Shown here in pieces: positions 46,486-59,743 of a DNA stretch of 64,000 nt. The notes below the pieces were generated by a model that had not been told where the DNA came from, did no database searches, and saw nothing but the letters and a program-made list of their open reading frames with translations. Position numbers and translations under genes: made by a program. Numbering within the stretch: the first letter of the stretch is position 1; every line of letters begins with the position of its first letter. Source of the stretch: Diphasiastrum complanatum (lineage: Eukaryota; Streptophyta; Lycopodiopsida; Lycopodiales; Lycopodiaceae); NCBI GenBank assembly GCA_029204225.1, contig CM055092.1:58671296-58735295 (forward strand), written 5' to 3'.

Positions 46486-47646
46486 TATTTGTGCGAGAAA
46501 TCCAGTTGCAGGGGGAGCATGATGTCCCCAACAGTCCTATGGTGTGCAGTTCAGAGCTCCATCAGCTAATCGGGGATAGCGACCATCAGGTATTCTTATG
46601 TGACCTTCAGTTGATTCCAGAAGTTTCTATTTCCAATTCTTTACAGCTTCAGGTAAATAAATTATAAACTTTATTGTATAAAATTGAAGATGTTTTTCTT
46701 GAAGATTTATCGCATGGTTTACCACCTAGCAGAGATGTAGATCATGTTATAAACCTAGTACCTGCTGATACAGCACCTGTTTCTAAACCTCCGGGAGGAT
46801 GAAGAAATTACTAGGCAGTTATCAGATTATCTTGGGAATGGCCAAATTCAGACCAATAGTTCCCCATGGACATCACCAATTCTTCTGGTGAAAAAGGAGG
46901 AGGGATCTATGCGTCTTTGCGTAGATTACAGGCCCTCAATAAGGTCACCATTAAGAATAAGTACCCAATGCCTCAGGCAGACGAGTTGGTTGATCAACTC
47001 GACGGGGCTAAGTTTTTCAGTAAAATAGACCTTAGATCGGGGTATCATCAGGTCCATATAAAAGCGGAAGATGTCCCAAAAACAGCTTTTAGGACTCGTC
47101 ACGGTCATTATGAGTCTAAGGAGATGCCATTTGGGCTCACCAATGCTCCAACTACCTTTATGACTTTGATGAACAGTGTCCTCAGACCATACTTAGGTAA
47201 GTTTGTAGTCGTATTTTTAGATGACATCCTCGTCTACAGTAAAACAAGGAAGGAGCATCTTAAACACCTCAGAAAGGTGTTTCGACTGCTTAGAAAGCAT
47301 GAGCTTTATGCTAAGAAACCTGATTGTGAATTCTTCGTTGAAGAAATAGCTTATTTGGGTCACATTATCTCAGCAGTTATGATGGACCCCGGTAAGGTTA
47401 AAGCCATACTCAGTTGGCTGAGACCTCAAAATATTTCAGACCTATGGGTCTTTCTAGGTTTCGCGGGATATTACAGACGATTTGTCAAGGAATATGCTCA
47501 GATAGCAGTCCCTATGACAAATCTTCTTAAGGGGAAGGGAACGGAGTTCAAATGGGAGTCCGCACAGCAGGAGAGCTTTGATGCTCTCAAAACAGCCGTA
47601 GCTACTGCATCAGTTTTAAAAGTCGTCGACCCCAATTTGGGTCAGT
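46486..47646 (+). mobile_element. Ty3/gypsy family A copy 3 (A3): protease-RT-RNase H start fragment
   Basis: It starts at [20 protein letters not shown] and continues through a broken RT N-terminus to 46866-47657: [52 protein letters not shown] and FLDDILVYS. It ends within RNase H at [10 protein letters not shown]. The RT catalytic pair is intact, but there are indels near 46780 and 46930 and a 3-codon loss near 47380. It joins family B integrase at about 47640. Confidence 0.88.
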
Positions 47647-49153
47647 TGACCGTTTGACCAAAATGGCTCACTTTATTCCAACTAAACGTTATTAATTCTC
47701 GTGCGATGAAGAAGCTGAACTTGGCTATTGTGCCTTTAGATTACCGGTATATAGTTGAGATGCCAGATGGAAAGTACTAAGGGAACAGAAGTGTGGGATC
47801 GACGAGTCTCTCGGGCGCTATTATCCATTCATACTTATTCTGTAGCTTAGAGCATTCTCAGACGGATGGTCTAATAGAGCAAGTGAACCAAGTCTTGGAA
47901 GATATGCTTAGGGCATATGTTAGTGGTGCGCAAACAGACTGGGTAAAGCATTTATCACTATGGAGTTTGCGTACAATGATAAGAGACATGCGTCCACTGG
48001 ATTGAGTCCATTTGAGCTCAATTATGGTTTCAGGCCACTGAGTCCTGAGATCATCGGAATTCTGCATAAAGTACCTAGCGCTACAGAGTTCCTGATTCAA
48101 ATGCAGCAGAAGCTAGAGATGGCACGAGATAACTTGTGCAGGGCTATTGTTACGTACCCATAAGGGCACGCAACAGGAAACTTGAGGTGACGGTCTCACT
48201 TATGGGACGGAACGCTGATTTGGAGCTATAGGTCTTTTGGGTGCCACGTGTCAATGTCTTATTGGCGCACGTGGTGACTCTTTGTTATGGACCCGCATCA
48301 GTGTGCACAACTACTGCGTGTTGATGGTCATGCATGACTCCTATGGTCGGAGATGACCCCACCTGGACGATGTAAATAGAGGTGGACCTCCATGAGCTTG
48401 TCATTCATTCTCTCTTGGAGAATGAAAAGCTCTTCCACTGGAGGTCAGGTCAGGACGTTTATCTAGGCCTCAGAATGTAGGTAGGCGAGGGTCGAGGGTA
48501 AGGTATGGTGGTATGGGACACCATGGCTTATCGGAGCTTGCTTGATGGTGGTCTATAGCTCTAGTGCACAGGGGTGAGGTGGCAGTACCTCTATGGTTGG
48601 GCGGTAACGTAGCGTACGTCACCTGTTTGTGCTTTAGCAATGACCGGATCGACGATGGGGATTATAACAGCTATGGCAAGGGCAGAGAGTTATACTCGTG
48701 AGAACTGTACCTATCGAGAATTTGAAACGGGAGATTGGGTATATTTACTAGTCCCTTCGAAATCGAAGGTGTGCCAAGTTATCTCCTACGTATTGTGGAA
48801 CATGGTTGATTATTGAGAAGGTCAACCAAGTAGCCTATAAGCTACAACTACCTGTGGGATGCAAGGTGCATCCAGTGTTTCATGTTAGGAAACTTTAGAA
48901 ATCTTTGCACGATGGCGATAGCTTGGTGGAGGGTCTGGTGTCTCTGGAAGAGAAAAACATCACAAGTTATGGGCCAGAGAGAGTCCTAGATCGGAGGGAG
49001 CGACGATTGAGGAATCGTCTCCTCCAGGAGTATCTAGTGGCTTGGAAGGGCCATCCTTTATCTGATGCTACCTGGGAGAGTCGCCAGGCATTGCGAAAGT
49101 CTTACCCAAAGTTTGTCATCGAGGATCAATGACTTGCCAGAAGAGGGAAGGAT
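47641..49153 (+). mobile_element. Ty3/gypsy family B integrase and chromodomain, split by a solo LTR
   Basis: Integrase pieces VNQVLEDMLRAYVSGAQTDW and RPLSPEIIGILHKVPSATEF run up to 48147. After the solo LTR they resume with AESYTRENCTYREFETGDWV, then HDGDSLVEGLVSLEEKNITS and a chromodomain LQEYLVAWKGHPLSDATWES ending at 49130. The PPT AGAAGAGGGAAGGAT precedes the 3' LTR at 49154. Stops and frameshifts occur throughout. Confidence 0.85.
48148..48669 (+). mobile_element. Solo LTR (family C) with 5 bp target duplication
   Basis: The 522 bp LTR begins TGTTACGTACCC and ends GGGGATTATAACA, flanked by GCTAT on both sides (48143-48147 and 48670-48674). The integrase frame of family B is continuous across it once the LTR and one GCTAT are disregarded. 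A solo LTR of this kind arises by recombination between the two LTRs of a full element. Confidence 0.93.
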
Positions 49154-49636
49154 TGTTAGACGCCAGTCCGGCTCTGACGTATTCCCAGCACGACCAGTTA
49201 CTAGGGGCCGAGGGCCACAATATTGCCGAGGCCAGTAACTAGGATGGACACCAGGGGACCGGTTGGGTCCGGTGCGCCACAGGTCGTGACCCAATGTGAC
49301 CGCCTGACAAAATGTCAGTAGGCGGAGTTATGACCGTATGGACCCTAGTCATCAGTAGAGAATAGGCCTTGTTGGACGACTGGCAGTTACGCTGGGTAAC
49401 AGTGTGTCACAGGTCCATGACAAGGCATGGGGGTGGTGCCTCAGAGTCACACACTGATTGTGGGTACAGGATTTCATGGAACCATGGGGACTGATCACCC
49501 CTTGCATGGCAGCCATGTGTCCCCGGCCCAGAATAGCAATCAGATAGACTCAAGAGAAGGGCACCTATGGATGGGTGGATCATTCCTCACACCGGCCATC
49601 AGAGTTTGGGAGCTCCTGGGAGATTGGGGTGCAACA
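49154..49636 (+). repeat. 3' LTR of gypsy family B
   Basis: TGTTAGACGCCAGT to GGGGTGCAACA, 483 bp, directly after the PPT; homologous throughout to 36312-36763. Confidence 0.88.
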
Positions 49637-52600
49637 ATGGATCAATGCATAATACAAGTGTCTTTGAATCTTGGTCCATAATTTCCAAGTGGAACCAATA
49701 GAAACATAACTTTACAATTTTCAACAAAAAGCACAACAATAAACTCATATACCCACACTACAGTATTGTTGATTGATCAACTATCCTAATAGCTAGACAA
49801 TGCATTCGTCTACGTAGGTGTCATTGAATTCAACCTCCTAGCAGTGATCAGAAGATGAACACTACAATCATTCATCCATGTACTTAATCCTTCGACACAT
49901 TACGTAATACAATACCTTTGATTACTTACACACCCAATAGATAAGCCTAGCTACATGCATGTGAATTACGATCTTACAAGGCAAATCATTTACAGTTGAT
50001 GCCTATAAACATAGAGAAATGTTGCGCAGTGGTTCCATACTACCAAATATAAACAAAAAACTTTACTAATAGTCTATATTGGAACATAAACAATGATAAT
50101 GTGAAAATGATAATATGATCCGAGCTGATGTCCTTATCCTTTCTACTAAGGCATGGTCTTCATAGGCTAAAGCAACCTATGTTAAATATAATTTTAGCCC
50201 AAGATCCCGTGGACGACTCTCAAGGGTAAGAGGGTCATAGGAGGTATGCTTAAGATTTCATAGATCAACTACAAAATTTTCCAGAACTCCTTTGCAGGAC
50301 CTGATCATGAGCTTGTGTGGCTGACGTTGCTCCTAGCGTTAGAAAGATTGCCTTCTTTCCTTTGCTCAATGAATCTCCAAGGCTTCAAGGTTTCTTGGAA
50401 GACCATCAACATCAATATTTTGTGGTACGACTTGAATCAATGGTTCAAATAAGCTGATTTGTAGTTTCAAATCAACTCAAACTGCCCCTCAAAAAGTGAC
50501 ATTCGCTTGTATCATTTTTAGGGTTTTCGAGAAATGTTAGATTTAAGCAATAATCTTATGTTACAGCGAACAAGAAGTGTTGGTTTCAAGTTTAGGTTGC
50601 AATTGCGTTCTTATATTTGCAAGTACATGCTCAAATCGACAATTGCTTGGCTATTGAATGATGAATCACAGATGACGTAAGAAGAATAAGGAGCTCTTTG
50701 AAATTGTTCTGCAACACAATAGTAGGTACCTAATAGCCAGACACATGCAAAAAGAATTTGACTTGCCTAGGCCAAAGCGTAGCTAATACAATGCATTATT
50801 GCTAAATGCGAATGAAAAATTAAGAAACTTAAATGGGCTTTCAAAAATCAAATTTATTTTGGAAAAAATCCTCGCTGAATTAGTGCGCAAGCCTCTCCAA
50901 CAAAATCAAAAAAAAATGCCCTAAAACAATTCCTGATTGAAACCGGAATTACAACTCAAAAGATTTGAACCACAAAATACTGAAACATTGATCAGCATCC
51001 ATTCCTAGTGCTCTCCTCGTTCCCGCAACTAGTCCCACAACTGCTTCTTTTCAAGAATCATCCCAATTCTCCACTTCCAATTACGCCAGTAAGTCTTTCC
51101 ATCATATTTTGAATTTGCTCCACTCAAAAACTTCAGAACCATCATGAAGTTTTCATATTAATCGATCCAGGAAATGCACATGATCAAGGCAAACGATGCA
51201 CAAAAAAGAGAAAATAAGTAACAACTTTTCTTTATCCCGTCAAGTCAGTCCCTATAACAATTGCGGCCTTCCCTAAAGTCTAGCACGAGGGTGAGGTGCC
51301 TGATGTGGATCCGTAACCGTTGTCAAAATGAGTGCTCACTAAAGACTAATGTACCGATGGCATAAAAGAGAGAATTGATGATTAACAAAAAGACTAACAG
51401 TGTCTATTCATTCATTGTGCTTGTAAATCAAATATCATGAACCAATATAACCTGGTGTCTGTGCATGGTGCAACATAAAGTTTCAAACCCCAAGCCATGC
51501 AGGCCACGTCTACATAACAACTTCAAGGTCAGCTCAAACTCAACAATGAAAACGTTAACCAGCCGATTTCAACAATAACCTTTTTGTCACATTCCGTCTC
51601 GATCACTCTGTCTCTGCTGTAGTGACCTTACTAAAGATCAGACAATGCAGCTGCATGTTGAATGAAACTCGAAGGCGTCTTATTACCCTTGATTGTCACA
51701 CAGCCGTAATTGCAGTTTTTCCAGTGTTACTCTGCCTCCGTCCTCGCTCCACATTACAGCGGCCACTTTACTTTGCGAACAGTCCGCGCATCTCCTTACG
51801 AATCGATTGTCGCGCCCACTTATCCGTCAAACATCCAGCCAGCATTCACGCAAATTTCACCACTTTGATCAATTCCTAAGTCTTTTTTGTGCCATCCATA
51901 GTGATAGTGCCCACGCAGCACCACGCATGGCCACATGGATCATTTTTTGGTCTCACGCACGCATGGCCACATGCATCATTTTTCATCTCAAATTTTTCGG
52001 ATCCCAATGTGCACAACCATGAACTCAGCGTACATCTAGGATGTCAAAAAAAGTAGTTTTGGGAGGTGTCTTGCAGATCCGGATGTGCACATTGAGTTCA
52101 GCTTACATCTCGGATGTCAAACAAAGTAGTTTCAAGATGTGCACAACATCTAGAAACTAACTTAACTAAAGCATCGGAGATGTTCGGCTTTCAAGAATGC
52201 ATGTGTTTGTTAAGCTTGTACTTCCCAAACTAGAGGCCCATCTAGGGGTGCATCCCGGATGTAGGAGAATGCATGTGGCCAAGCTACTAAAATTACAAAT
52301 GCTACAATGAGAGAGATAAATGACAATTAGGCCAAGTAATGCATAATCTAGGACCCCAAGAGCCTCATGGTCAAGCCCGAAAGCCAATTGCCTCAACTCT
52401 CAGCCTCAAGCTAGAATGCCCGATACTTTGGTATGCCCCCCCCCCCCCCGTCCACATCGTCATCCATATCTGACCCAGTTACATGACCCAGATGGTCCGT
52501 TGGTGAGCTTTGCCACCTATTGGAGGCTTGAGAATCGTCTGAGGTTTGGTCGTTGGTCTCACCTGCGCTGCCCAACCAGTCGAGACCCACCAACGCAGCC

Positions 52601-53790
52601 ATACCTGCGCTAGTGCACTTTTTTTTATTGAACCATGATGTCACCATGACATCATGGTTCAAAATATGGATTTAGAACTTACAATTAAATCCAATGTATA
52701 CACATTTAAATTCATAAGCCCTTTTGTATTTCCAAGTTACAATAAAGCATTTTTTTTGTTGACCTTTTTGCACTTAATTTGTGCTATTCAACTCAAAATT
52801 TAACACGGTAAAAACAAAAAGTGGCCAACACAACATTACAATACTTGTATAATTAATTTCTATGTTCAAAAATTGTTGAAATTTTCTTAAATTCAACTGG
52901 TAATAAATCTGATCATTACCTTCATGTAGAACTGTTGGCAAAACGAAATACAACTCTGGTCTGTAGAAATACACAAAGAATGCAAAGAACCGAAGTACAC
53001 TTGATCTTACAAGAGCCCTACAGGTATGGGAGCACACTCACGACCATTTGTTGGCGCCAGCTACCACGGATTTTCCAGATGGCCAACAACTAATCAATTT
53101 GTTATTGCCTCTAAGCAAATCTTGTAAGCTAATCCAACTGGCTCATTAGCAGTCTCTTGTATATATAGACAGACCAGACTTATTCTGATTAAGACGAACC
53201 TGCTCTGCGTTTGCATTCTTTCTGCAGCAGGCAATGGTAGTTGGCATTTCCATGTCAGCGATTCATGTAGTATTACTGATGTGATGTTTTCGCCTTCCAT
53301 CACTGATTGTATTGCAGTATTCTGCAATGTGGCACATCGCTCTTCTTCCTGGAGCGCAACACTGCTACATATTCACGTTTTTTTCTGTGGTAGACAATAG
53401 TAGTTGGCAATCTGTTGGGAGTATTCTCACCATGCATGTAAATAAATAAAAAGTCAAAGTTAGTAGAAATAGTTGCGATTTTTTACTGTAACACAGTGGA
53501 AGAACCTTCGTAGAGCCAACCCTCATAAGAGTAACCTTCGCAAACTAGATCCATAGTTAGATCTGCACCAGATCCAACTACTGTGAAAATCTCAAGCCAA
53601 TCGGAACAAGGATCAAAAAGTTATTAAGGAAAAACCACCGTAAGAGGCCTAAAATCACACTTTTCACCCACCCAGACTGATCAGATTCCATCAAGATCCA
53701 ACTACCTTAGACACATCCGGACTGAATCAAGCTCCAAACCTACCCAGAGTAGCGGTCGCGTAAATCACGGTAGAAGCAGAACCAACAGGA
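49637..53790. other. Intergenic DNA without recognised genes
   Basis: Mostly AT-rich; open frames (for example 51622-52022, 52411-52662, 52774-53327) show no domain or splice context I can support. A local duplication of TGTGCACA...GATGTCAAA-type sequence lies at 51990-52135, and a C homopolymer of about 12 at 52438-52449. From about 53480 the CCTTCGTAGAG-like sequence may be gypsy-2 leader. Confidence 0.5.
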
Positions 53791-53795
53791 ATCCA

Positions 53796-56700
53796 ATGGA
53801 CCCACCTTATCCTGTCGCACCCCTGCAATTAGTTCGGAGAGCACCTCGGCTCAAGATGCCAAAATATGATGAATCATCAGATTCGGTCAAATTCCTCCAG
53901 ATCTATGAGCAAGCGTGCGAGATCTATGGCGAGCGGACACCGGCGAAAAAAATGATGTTGTTTCCAATCTCACTGATTACGGTAGCACAGGCTAGTTTTC
54001 TAATATCTCAAACGAAGAAAAGTCCACTAATAATCAAGTGGCTCATGTAAATCTGACAGCATCTGAACAAGAACCACCACCCCAACCTGAGCAGCAGCAG
54101 TGGTCCAAACCGGAAGAGGCATTTGTCGATCCTGCAATCAACGAATACTATGCAACCTACGCTGCACAACCTCAATGTCAGGGAGGCGGGATCTATGGTT
54201 GTTATGGATGCGGCAAAGGCCACCAAATTGTTGAACGTCCTTATAAGGGATAGTATACGGCCTTTTGCAGAGAATGCGGATATGGACATTGCTTCAAAAA
54301 CTGCCCATTTAAGTTTGGAACAAGTGCACCATTGAATTTAATAACAATACAACCAACAGCAATTCCAGAAAGGATGCCACAAGAAAAGCAAAACCCCCAT
54401 GTTCATGTGCTAGGAATTACGCGAGTGCATAAACGGAAGGAAGTGGTCCCATCACCACCTCCATCAGTATCAATGACTGACGACCAACCCTCAGCTGCAG
54501 GACCATACCCGAATGTGAGGAAAGAAGGAAGGATATACCATAAGGTCCGTCATTGGGTACAAAAAGCACAAAAAGCAGAAGTTGCACAAGCAAGAGAAGC
54601 TCTTGTAGATTCTCAACCTACGGAAGAACTGACACTACCAGTGGCCTCCCGCAGACAAGACTAGTGCTCACCAGTTTACTGTCTAGCCGCGTGAACTTAT
54701 CTCTAGGTGAGTCACTGCGGACTGCATCTCAAGCCAAGAGCATCCTAGCTGAATGGGCCAAAACGGAACCATAATTAGCAATAGAAGAGCCCTTATACTG
54801 TGCGGACTACAATGGGACGAGCAACGTCCAACATATTGGGGCAGCGTGGGAAAGTGAAGAACACAACATCACCCTGCCAATCCACCACAAGAGGTTCAAG
54901 GACGAAGCAGCAGTGGTAGATGGAGAATCGGGTGTAAATTTGATCTCCACTACCCTGTACCATAAATGGGGTTTGCAAGGATTGAAATCAACCAAATTTG
55001 CTATCAAACAACAAATCAATCTTGTGTCAAACCAGAGGGTGTAGTTGACGACATCCCAGTGAAAATAGCGGAAATGTAGTTTGTAATCACTTTTGTGGTG
55101 ATGGACATACCAGAGTCCCCTTCTGCCTACCGCATTTTACTAGGAAGACCTTGGTTGAGGATCGCGCAAGTTCACAATTGGGGAACCGAAAAACTCACCT
55201 TCGAAAACAAAGAACATGCTATAAAACTCGATCCAACCACATGGGCACTAAAACTGCTAACACCAAAGGCTGATCATCCACCACTGATCACACCATTGAT
55301 CGTCCAAGGCAAGCCAAAGGTGGTCATTACAACTCTGATGTTGATATCTTGAGATGGACGGACGCATTGGTGAACTGTATGGCTGAGCATGCTTGTCAGC
55401 CGGATTCAAATCCAGAACCCAGCATATCTTCACCCAAGTGCTATACCATGGACACACCAATCACTTTCGGGGTGAACATGATCAATGTAGCATGGCTGTC
55501 AGCGGAAGCTATTGAGAACCCTGTGGACGATGATTTAGTTCCTTGGCAACATGCTTTTAGCTACAACAAGGAGACTGAGCTGATTGATGAGCAGGTCCTA
55601 CAACATATGGATCCAGATCGCTATGGACTGAAGAAAGTACCAGCTCAACTACCACAGAGATCGGCAATGGTTATAGTCTCCAAGATCGATCCACCCAAGG
55701 CACCTGCCAACAAGAAGAATCGATTGAGACAACGTTATAAGCAGGTGATCCGGTGGAGCGATGTACCAGAGGAGGCCATAGCTACAGTGGATGTTGATAT
55801 TCGCAATTATGAAGCGAATATTGCACCAGTTCCTAAGAAAGACAACAAGAATGAACCCAACTACTTGGGCAGAAAAAGGAAAAAAGAAAGTGTTGTTGAA
55901 GTCGGTTTGAATGGACCCAGAAGTAGCATCATCTTTCTCACAGGTGACTAAAAATCCAAAGATTACAAGTCGGACTAAGATCAACATGATGAAGGAAGAA
56001 TCCCGCTGAATGCCAATTCACGAGATGCCGTAAACCTTCAAAAACTATACCTTAGACGACGTGGTAATCATGATGCCGCAAGCACAAATAGAACTTGACC
56101 AAAATCAGGAACCAGCGAAACAAGTCTTCGAAGGACCTGCATGGACGCAACCTATGAATTTAGCTGAGCCAAGTGAAGGAGAGAAGATCGTACATGTGGG
56201 AGAACAGTTGACACCCACTCAATTCAAAAGACTACATGCATTATTGGTGGAATACAAAAATTGCTTCGCTTGAAATTACAATGATTTGAAGGGTATACCA
56301 CCAACTGTAGTCCAGCATACCATACCCTTGGTGGATGGAGCAGTCCCCAAGATGAGTCGTTACTATCGTTGCAATCCTAACTATACAGAATTGATCAAGT
56401 AGGATTTGGAGAAATTGCTTGATGTTGATTTCATTTATGAAATCGAACACAGTGAATGGGTATCACCAATAGTCATAGTACCCAAGAAGAATGGTAAAAT
56501 GCAAATCTGTGTGAATCTGAAAGCTTTAAATGCATTCACTAAGATGATTATTTTTTCTTACCATTTACGGAAAGTGTTTTGGACAGAGTAGCAGGAGCAG
56601 AAGCCTATGGTTTTCTGAACGTTTTCAATAACTACAATCTAGTTACTACCGTATTTTCATTCTAGATTTTGCAGAGTTAGCACGACCAATCTACAAGCTC

Positions 56701-57468
56701 ACAACAGAACCACATTGGATGGAGGAAGCCCTACAGGCTTTCCAGAAACTTAAAGATGCATTGGTCTCAGCACCAATATTACGCCCACCCAATTGGTCCA
56801 TAGAGTTTCATGTGCATACGGATGCATCGAAGCATGTAGTGGGAGCAGTCTTAACCCAGCCAGGTGAACACAAACAAGATTTCCCAATCAAATTTGCTAG
56901 CCGACAGCTCAGTGATTTAGAGATAAATTATTTGACCACAGAGTGGGAGACACTATATATGATCTATGCGGTTAAGAAATTTCGACATTATTTGATGGCC
57001 ACACATTTTGCTTTTTATACGGACCTTCAACCCTTGCTTTATCTCGTTAATAAAACTTGCAACACAAATGAATCACTCATTGGTTACTTCTATTGTTGGA
57101 GTTTGATTTTTAGATAGTGGTTCGCAAGGGGAAGCAACACTATATGGCAGATCATGTGTCGCGAATCAAGGGGAAGGAAATTGTAGCACTACCCGACGAT
57201 GAGCTACCAGACGATGCCTTGTTTTACATTGACACTATATCTGAATGGGCCACTGACATTGTTGAGTATCTTTGTGGGATCGGATGGATGTGAATTATCA
57301 GCTCTGTTACCACTTCGGTTGACGTTTGGATTGATGTCAACTAAAGAAACAAAGAATTCTTGAAAGCAGGACGTGGAGTACTTAGAGAATGGATTTTATA
57401 GGTTGTTCTTTGTGTTAAATCAAATTATTAGCGCAGGAGTCTTAGACTGCCATGAAAGAGAGATTGTG
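53796..57468 (+). mobile_element. Ty3/gypsy-2 element, degenerate gag-protease-RT-RNase H
   Basis: Pieces in order: gag-like RRAPRLKMPKYDESSDSVKF (53796-54050); zinc knuckles CYGCGKGHQI and CRECGYGHCFKNC (54200-54305); LTSLLSSRVNLSLGESLRTA; protease-like AVVDGESGVNLISTTLYHKW (54910); RILLGRPWLRIAQVHNWGTE; a 200-codon linker frame at 55349-55951; RT start FIYEIEHSEWVSPIVIVPKK (56420-56500); a deleted RT core with no FxDD box; RNase H HTDASKHVVGAVLTQPG, LTTEWETLYMIYAVKKFRHY and FYTDLQPLLYL (56719-57117); and RLFFVLNQIISAGVLDCHER before the copia junction near 57468. Many stops. Confidence 0.85.
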
Positions 57469-57469
57469 G

Positions 57470-58169
57470 ATAGGAGTATCTATGGGTTTGCAATCCTCCA
57501 TGCCGTATCTGCGAAGTACATTGAGTACATAAGATTGTTGGCTTATGGAGATCCTTCTGCTCGCACGATCTCTGTTAATCTCCATACCGAGAAGGTAATG
57601 GGCTGGGCCTAAATCAGTCATCTCAAACTCTGATGAGAGTAAGGATTTCGTTTCTAGCAACAACTGATTTGAATTGCTGATGATTAGGGAATCATCAATG
57701 TATAGTGCTATTATAACATAGCTTGACCCTTTTCATTTGAGATATACATTAGAATCTGCAAAACAGGAGGTAAAGTCGTGCTTCAACAAGAAATGATTTA
57801 TTCTATCGTACCAGGCCCTTGGAACTTGCTTCGGACCGTATAATGCCTTGTGCAATTTACATACTAGATGCTCCTTGCCTTGAAGGATGTAACATTCTAG
57901 TTGATAGATGAACACATCTTCTTGTATATATCCGTGTAGGAATGTCGTTTGGACGTCCATCTGGTGAATGTCCAGATCTTTTGCAGCAGCTATATCCAAT
58001 AAGGTACGAATAGACTGATGCTTTACCACTGGACTAAAGGTCTCAGTGTAGTCTATCCCATATACTTGTTCAAATCCTTTAACCACTAGTCTAGCTTTCC
58101 ATTTGGATATTGATCCATCTAGTTTATGCTTAAGCTTGAAGATCCATTTGGAGTCAATTGGTTTTACAC
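57470..58169 (-). mobile_element. Ty1/copia copy 1, RT part (antisense)
   Basis: Minus strand: KPIDSKWIFKLKHKLDGSIS, KWKARLVVKGFEQVYGIDYT, HQMDVQTTFLHGYIQEDVFI, then a YIDD-type box and LLSSEFEMTDLGPAHYLLGM to RYGMEDCKPIDTPI. It is an open but chopped RT, an inverted partner of 58274-58965. Its integrase lies at 61312-62286 on the same strand. Confidence 0.88.
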
Positions 58170-59743
58170 CTGTAAGAGTGCCCAATGCAGACAATTGGAA
58201 GGCTGCCATGGACGCTGAGTATCAGTCTCTAATGAAGAACAGGACTTGGAGTCTTGTCAATCCTCCTACTTGTGTAAAACCAATTGACTCCAAGTGGATC
58301 TCTAAGCTGAAGCTTAAGCTAGATGGATCTATATCCAAATGGAAAGCTAGACTAGTGGTTAAAGGCTTTGAACAAGTATATGGAATAAACTACACTGAGA
58401 CCTTTAGTCAAGTGGTAAAGCATCAGTCTATTTGTACCTTACTAACTATAGCTGCTGCTGAAGATCTGGACATTCACCAGATGGACGTCCAGACAGCATT
58501 CCTACATAGATTTATAAAAGAAGATGTGTTCATCTATCAACTAGAAGGTTACGTCCTTCAAGGCAAGGAGCATCTAGTATGTAAATTGCACAAGGCATTA
58601 TACGGTCTGAAGCAAGCTCCGAGGGCCTGGTACGATAGAATAAATTGTTTCTTGTTGCAGCACAAGTTTACTTCTTGCTCTGCAGACTACAATGTATATC
58701 TCAGGCATAAAGAGTCAAGCTATGTCATAATAGCATTATATGTTGATGATTCTTTAATTATCAGCAATTCAAATCAGTTACTACAAGAAACCAAATTTCT
58801 GCTTTCATCAGAATTTGAGATGACTATTTTAGGCCCAGTCCATTACCTTCTTGGTGTGGAGATCAGCAGAGATCATGCAGGCAGAAGGATAATTATAAGC
58901 CAAGAATCCTACTTAACCAATGTACTTCGCAGATATGGCGTGGAGGACTGCAAGCCCATGGACACACCTATGGATCTAGGAGCTAAGCTGTCCAAAGACA
59001 TGTGTCCCAAAACTCAAGCAGATCAGCAAGAAATGTGCAGGTATCCTTATCAGTCTGTCATAGGATCTATTATGCATTCTATGATCTGCACACGACATGA
59101 TCTAGCATATGCAGTAAGCACATTGTCTCAATACATGTCCAATCCAAGCCTACAGCACTGGAAAGCTCTGCAAAGAATACTGAGGTACATTCAAGCTACA
59201 AAGCACTATGCGTTGAGCTATAATTGCAATATAGAAGCTGCACTCACATTGACCACTTATTCAGACTCAGATTGGACAGGAGACGTGGATATCAGAAAAT
59301 CCACATCAGGCTACATTTGTTTCCTCACAGGAGGACCCATCTCATGGAACAACAGAAAGCAGAAATACATTTCTCTGTCCTCCACAGAATCCGAATATGT
59401 CGCAGCTACGTCAGTAGTGAAGGAGATTTTATGGCTTAGAAGACTACTATAGGATCTGAGATTCCCACAGTTTGGTCCAACTATACTCCAGTGCGACAAT
59501 CAGAGTTGTATAGCTCTGTCGTTGAACCGACGATTTCACACAAGGACCAAACATATAGAGGTTTGACTTCATTTTCTCAGAGAGAAGGTTCAGAACGAAG
59601 ACGTTGCACTAAGTTACTATCACACAAACAGTATGTTGGCTGACATTCTGACAAAACCATTGTCAAGGGATAAACATTCTACTCTAGTAGAATTGTTAAA
59701 TCTCAACTTGAGTCCAAATTCATAGCAGTAAGCTTAAGAGGGA
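58170..59743 (+). mobile_element. Ty1/copia copy 2, RT-RNase H
   Basis: The frame 58103-59452 (true element part from about 58170) carries VPNADNWKAAMDAEYQSLMK, the RT body, IIALYVDDSLIISNSNQ (YVDD intact), VHYLLGVEISRD, TPMDLGAKLSK, YPYQSVIGSIMHSMICTRHD, and RNase H TYSDSDWTGDVDIRKSTSGY and SLSSTESEYVAATSVVKEIL. A TAG after RRLL interrupts RNase H, which continues QCDNQSCIALSLNRRFHTRT. A PPT AGCTTAAGAGGGAG (59730-59743) and an LTR follow. This is the best preserved copia coding region here, although gag, protease and integrase are absent. Confidence 0.92.

Noticed and set aside
52411-52662. Minus-strand frame with an Asp/Gly run near a poly-C tract
   Set aside because: Low-complexity translation of the homopolymer region; no domain or splice support.
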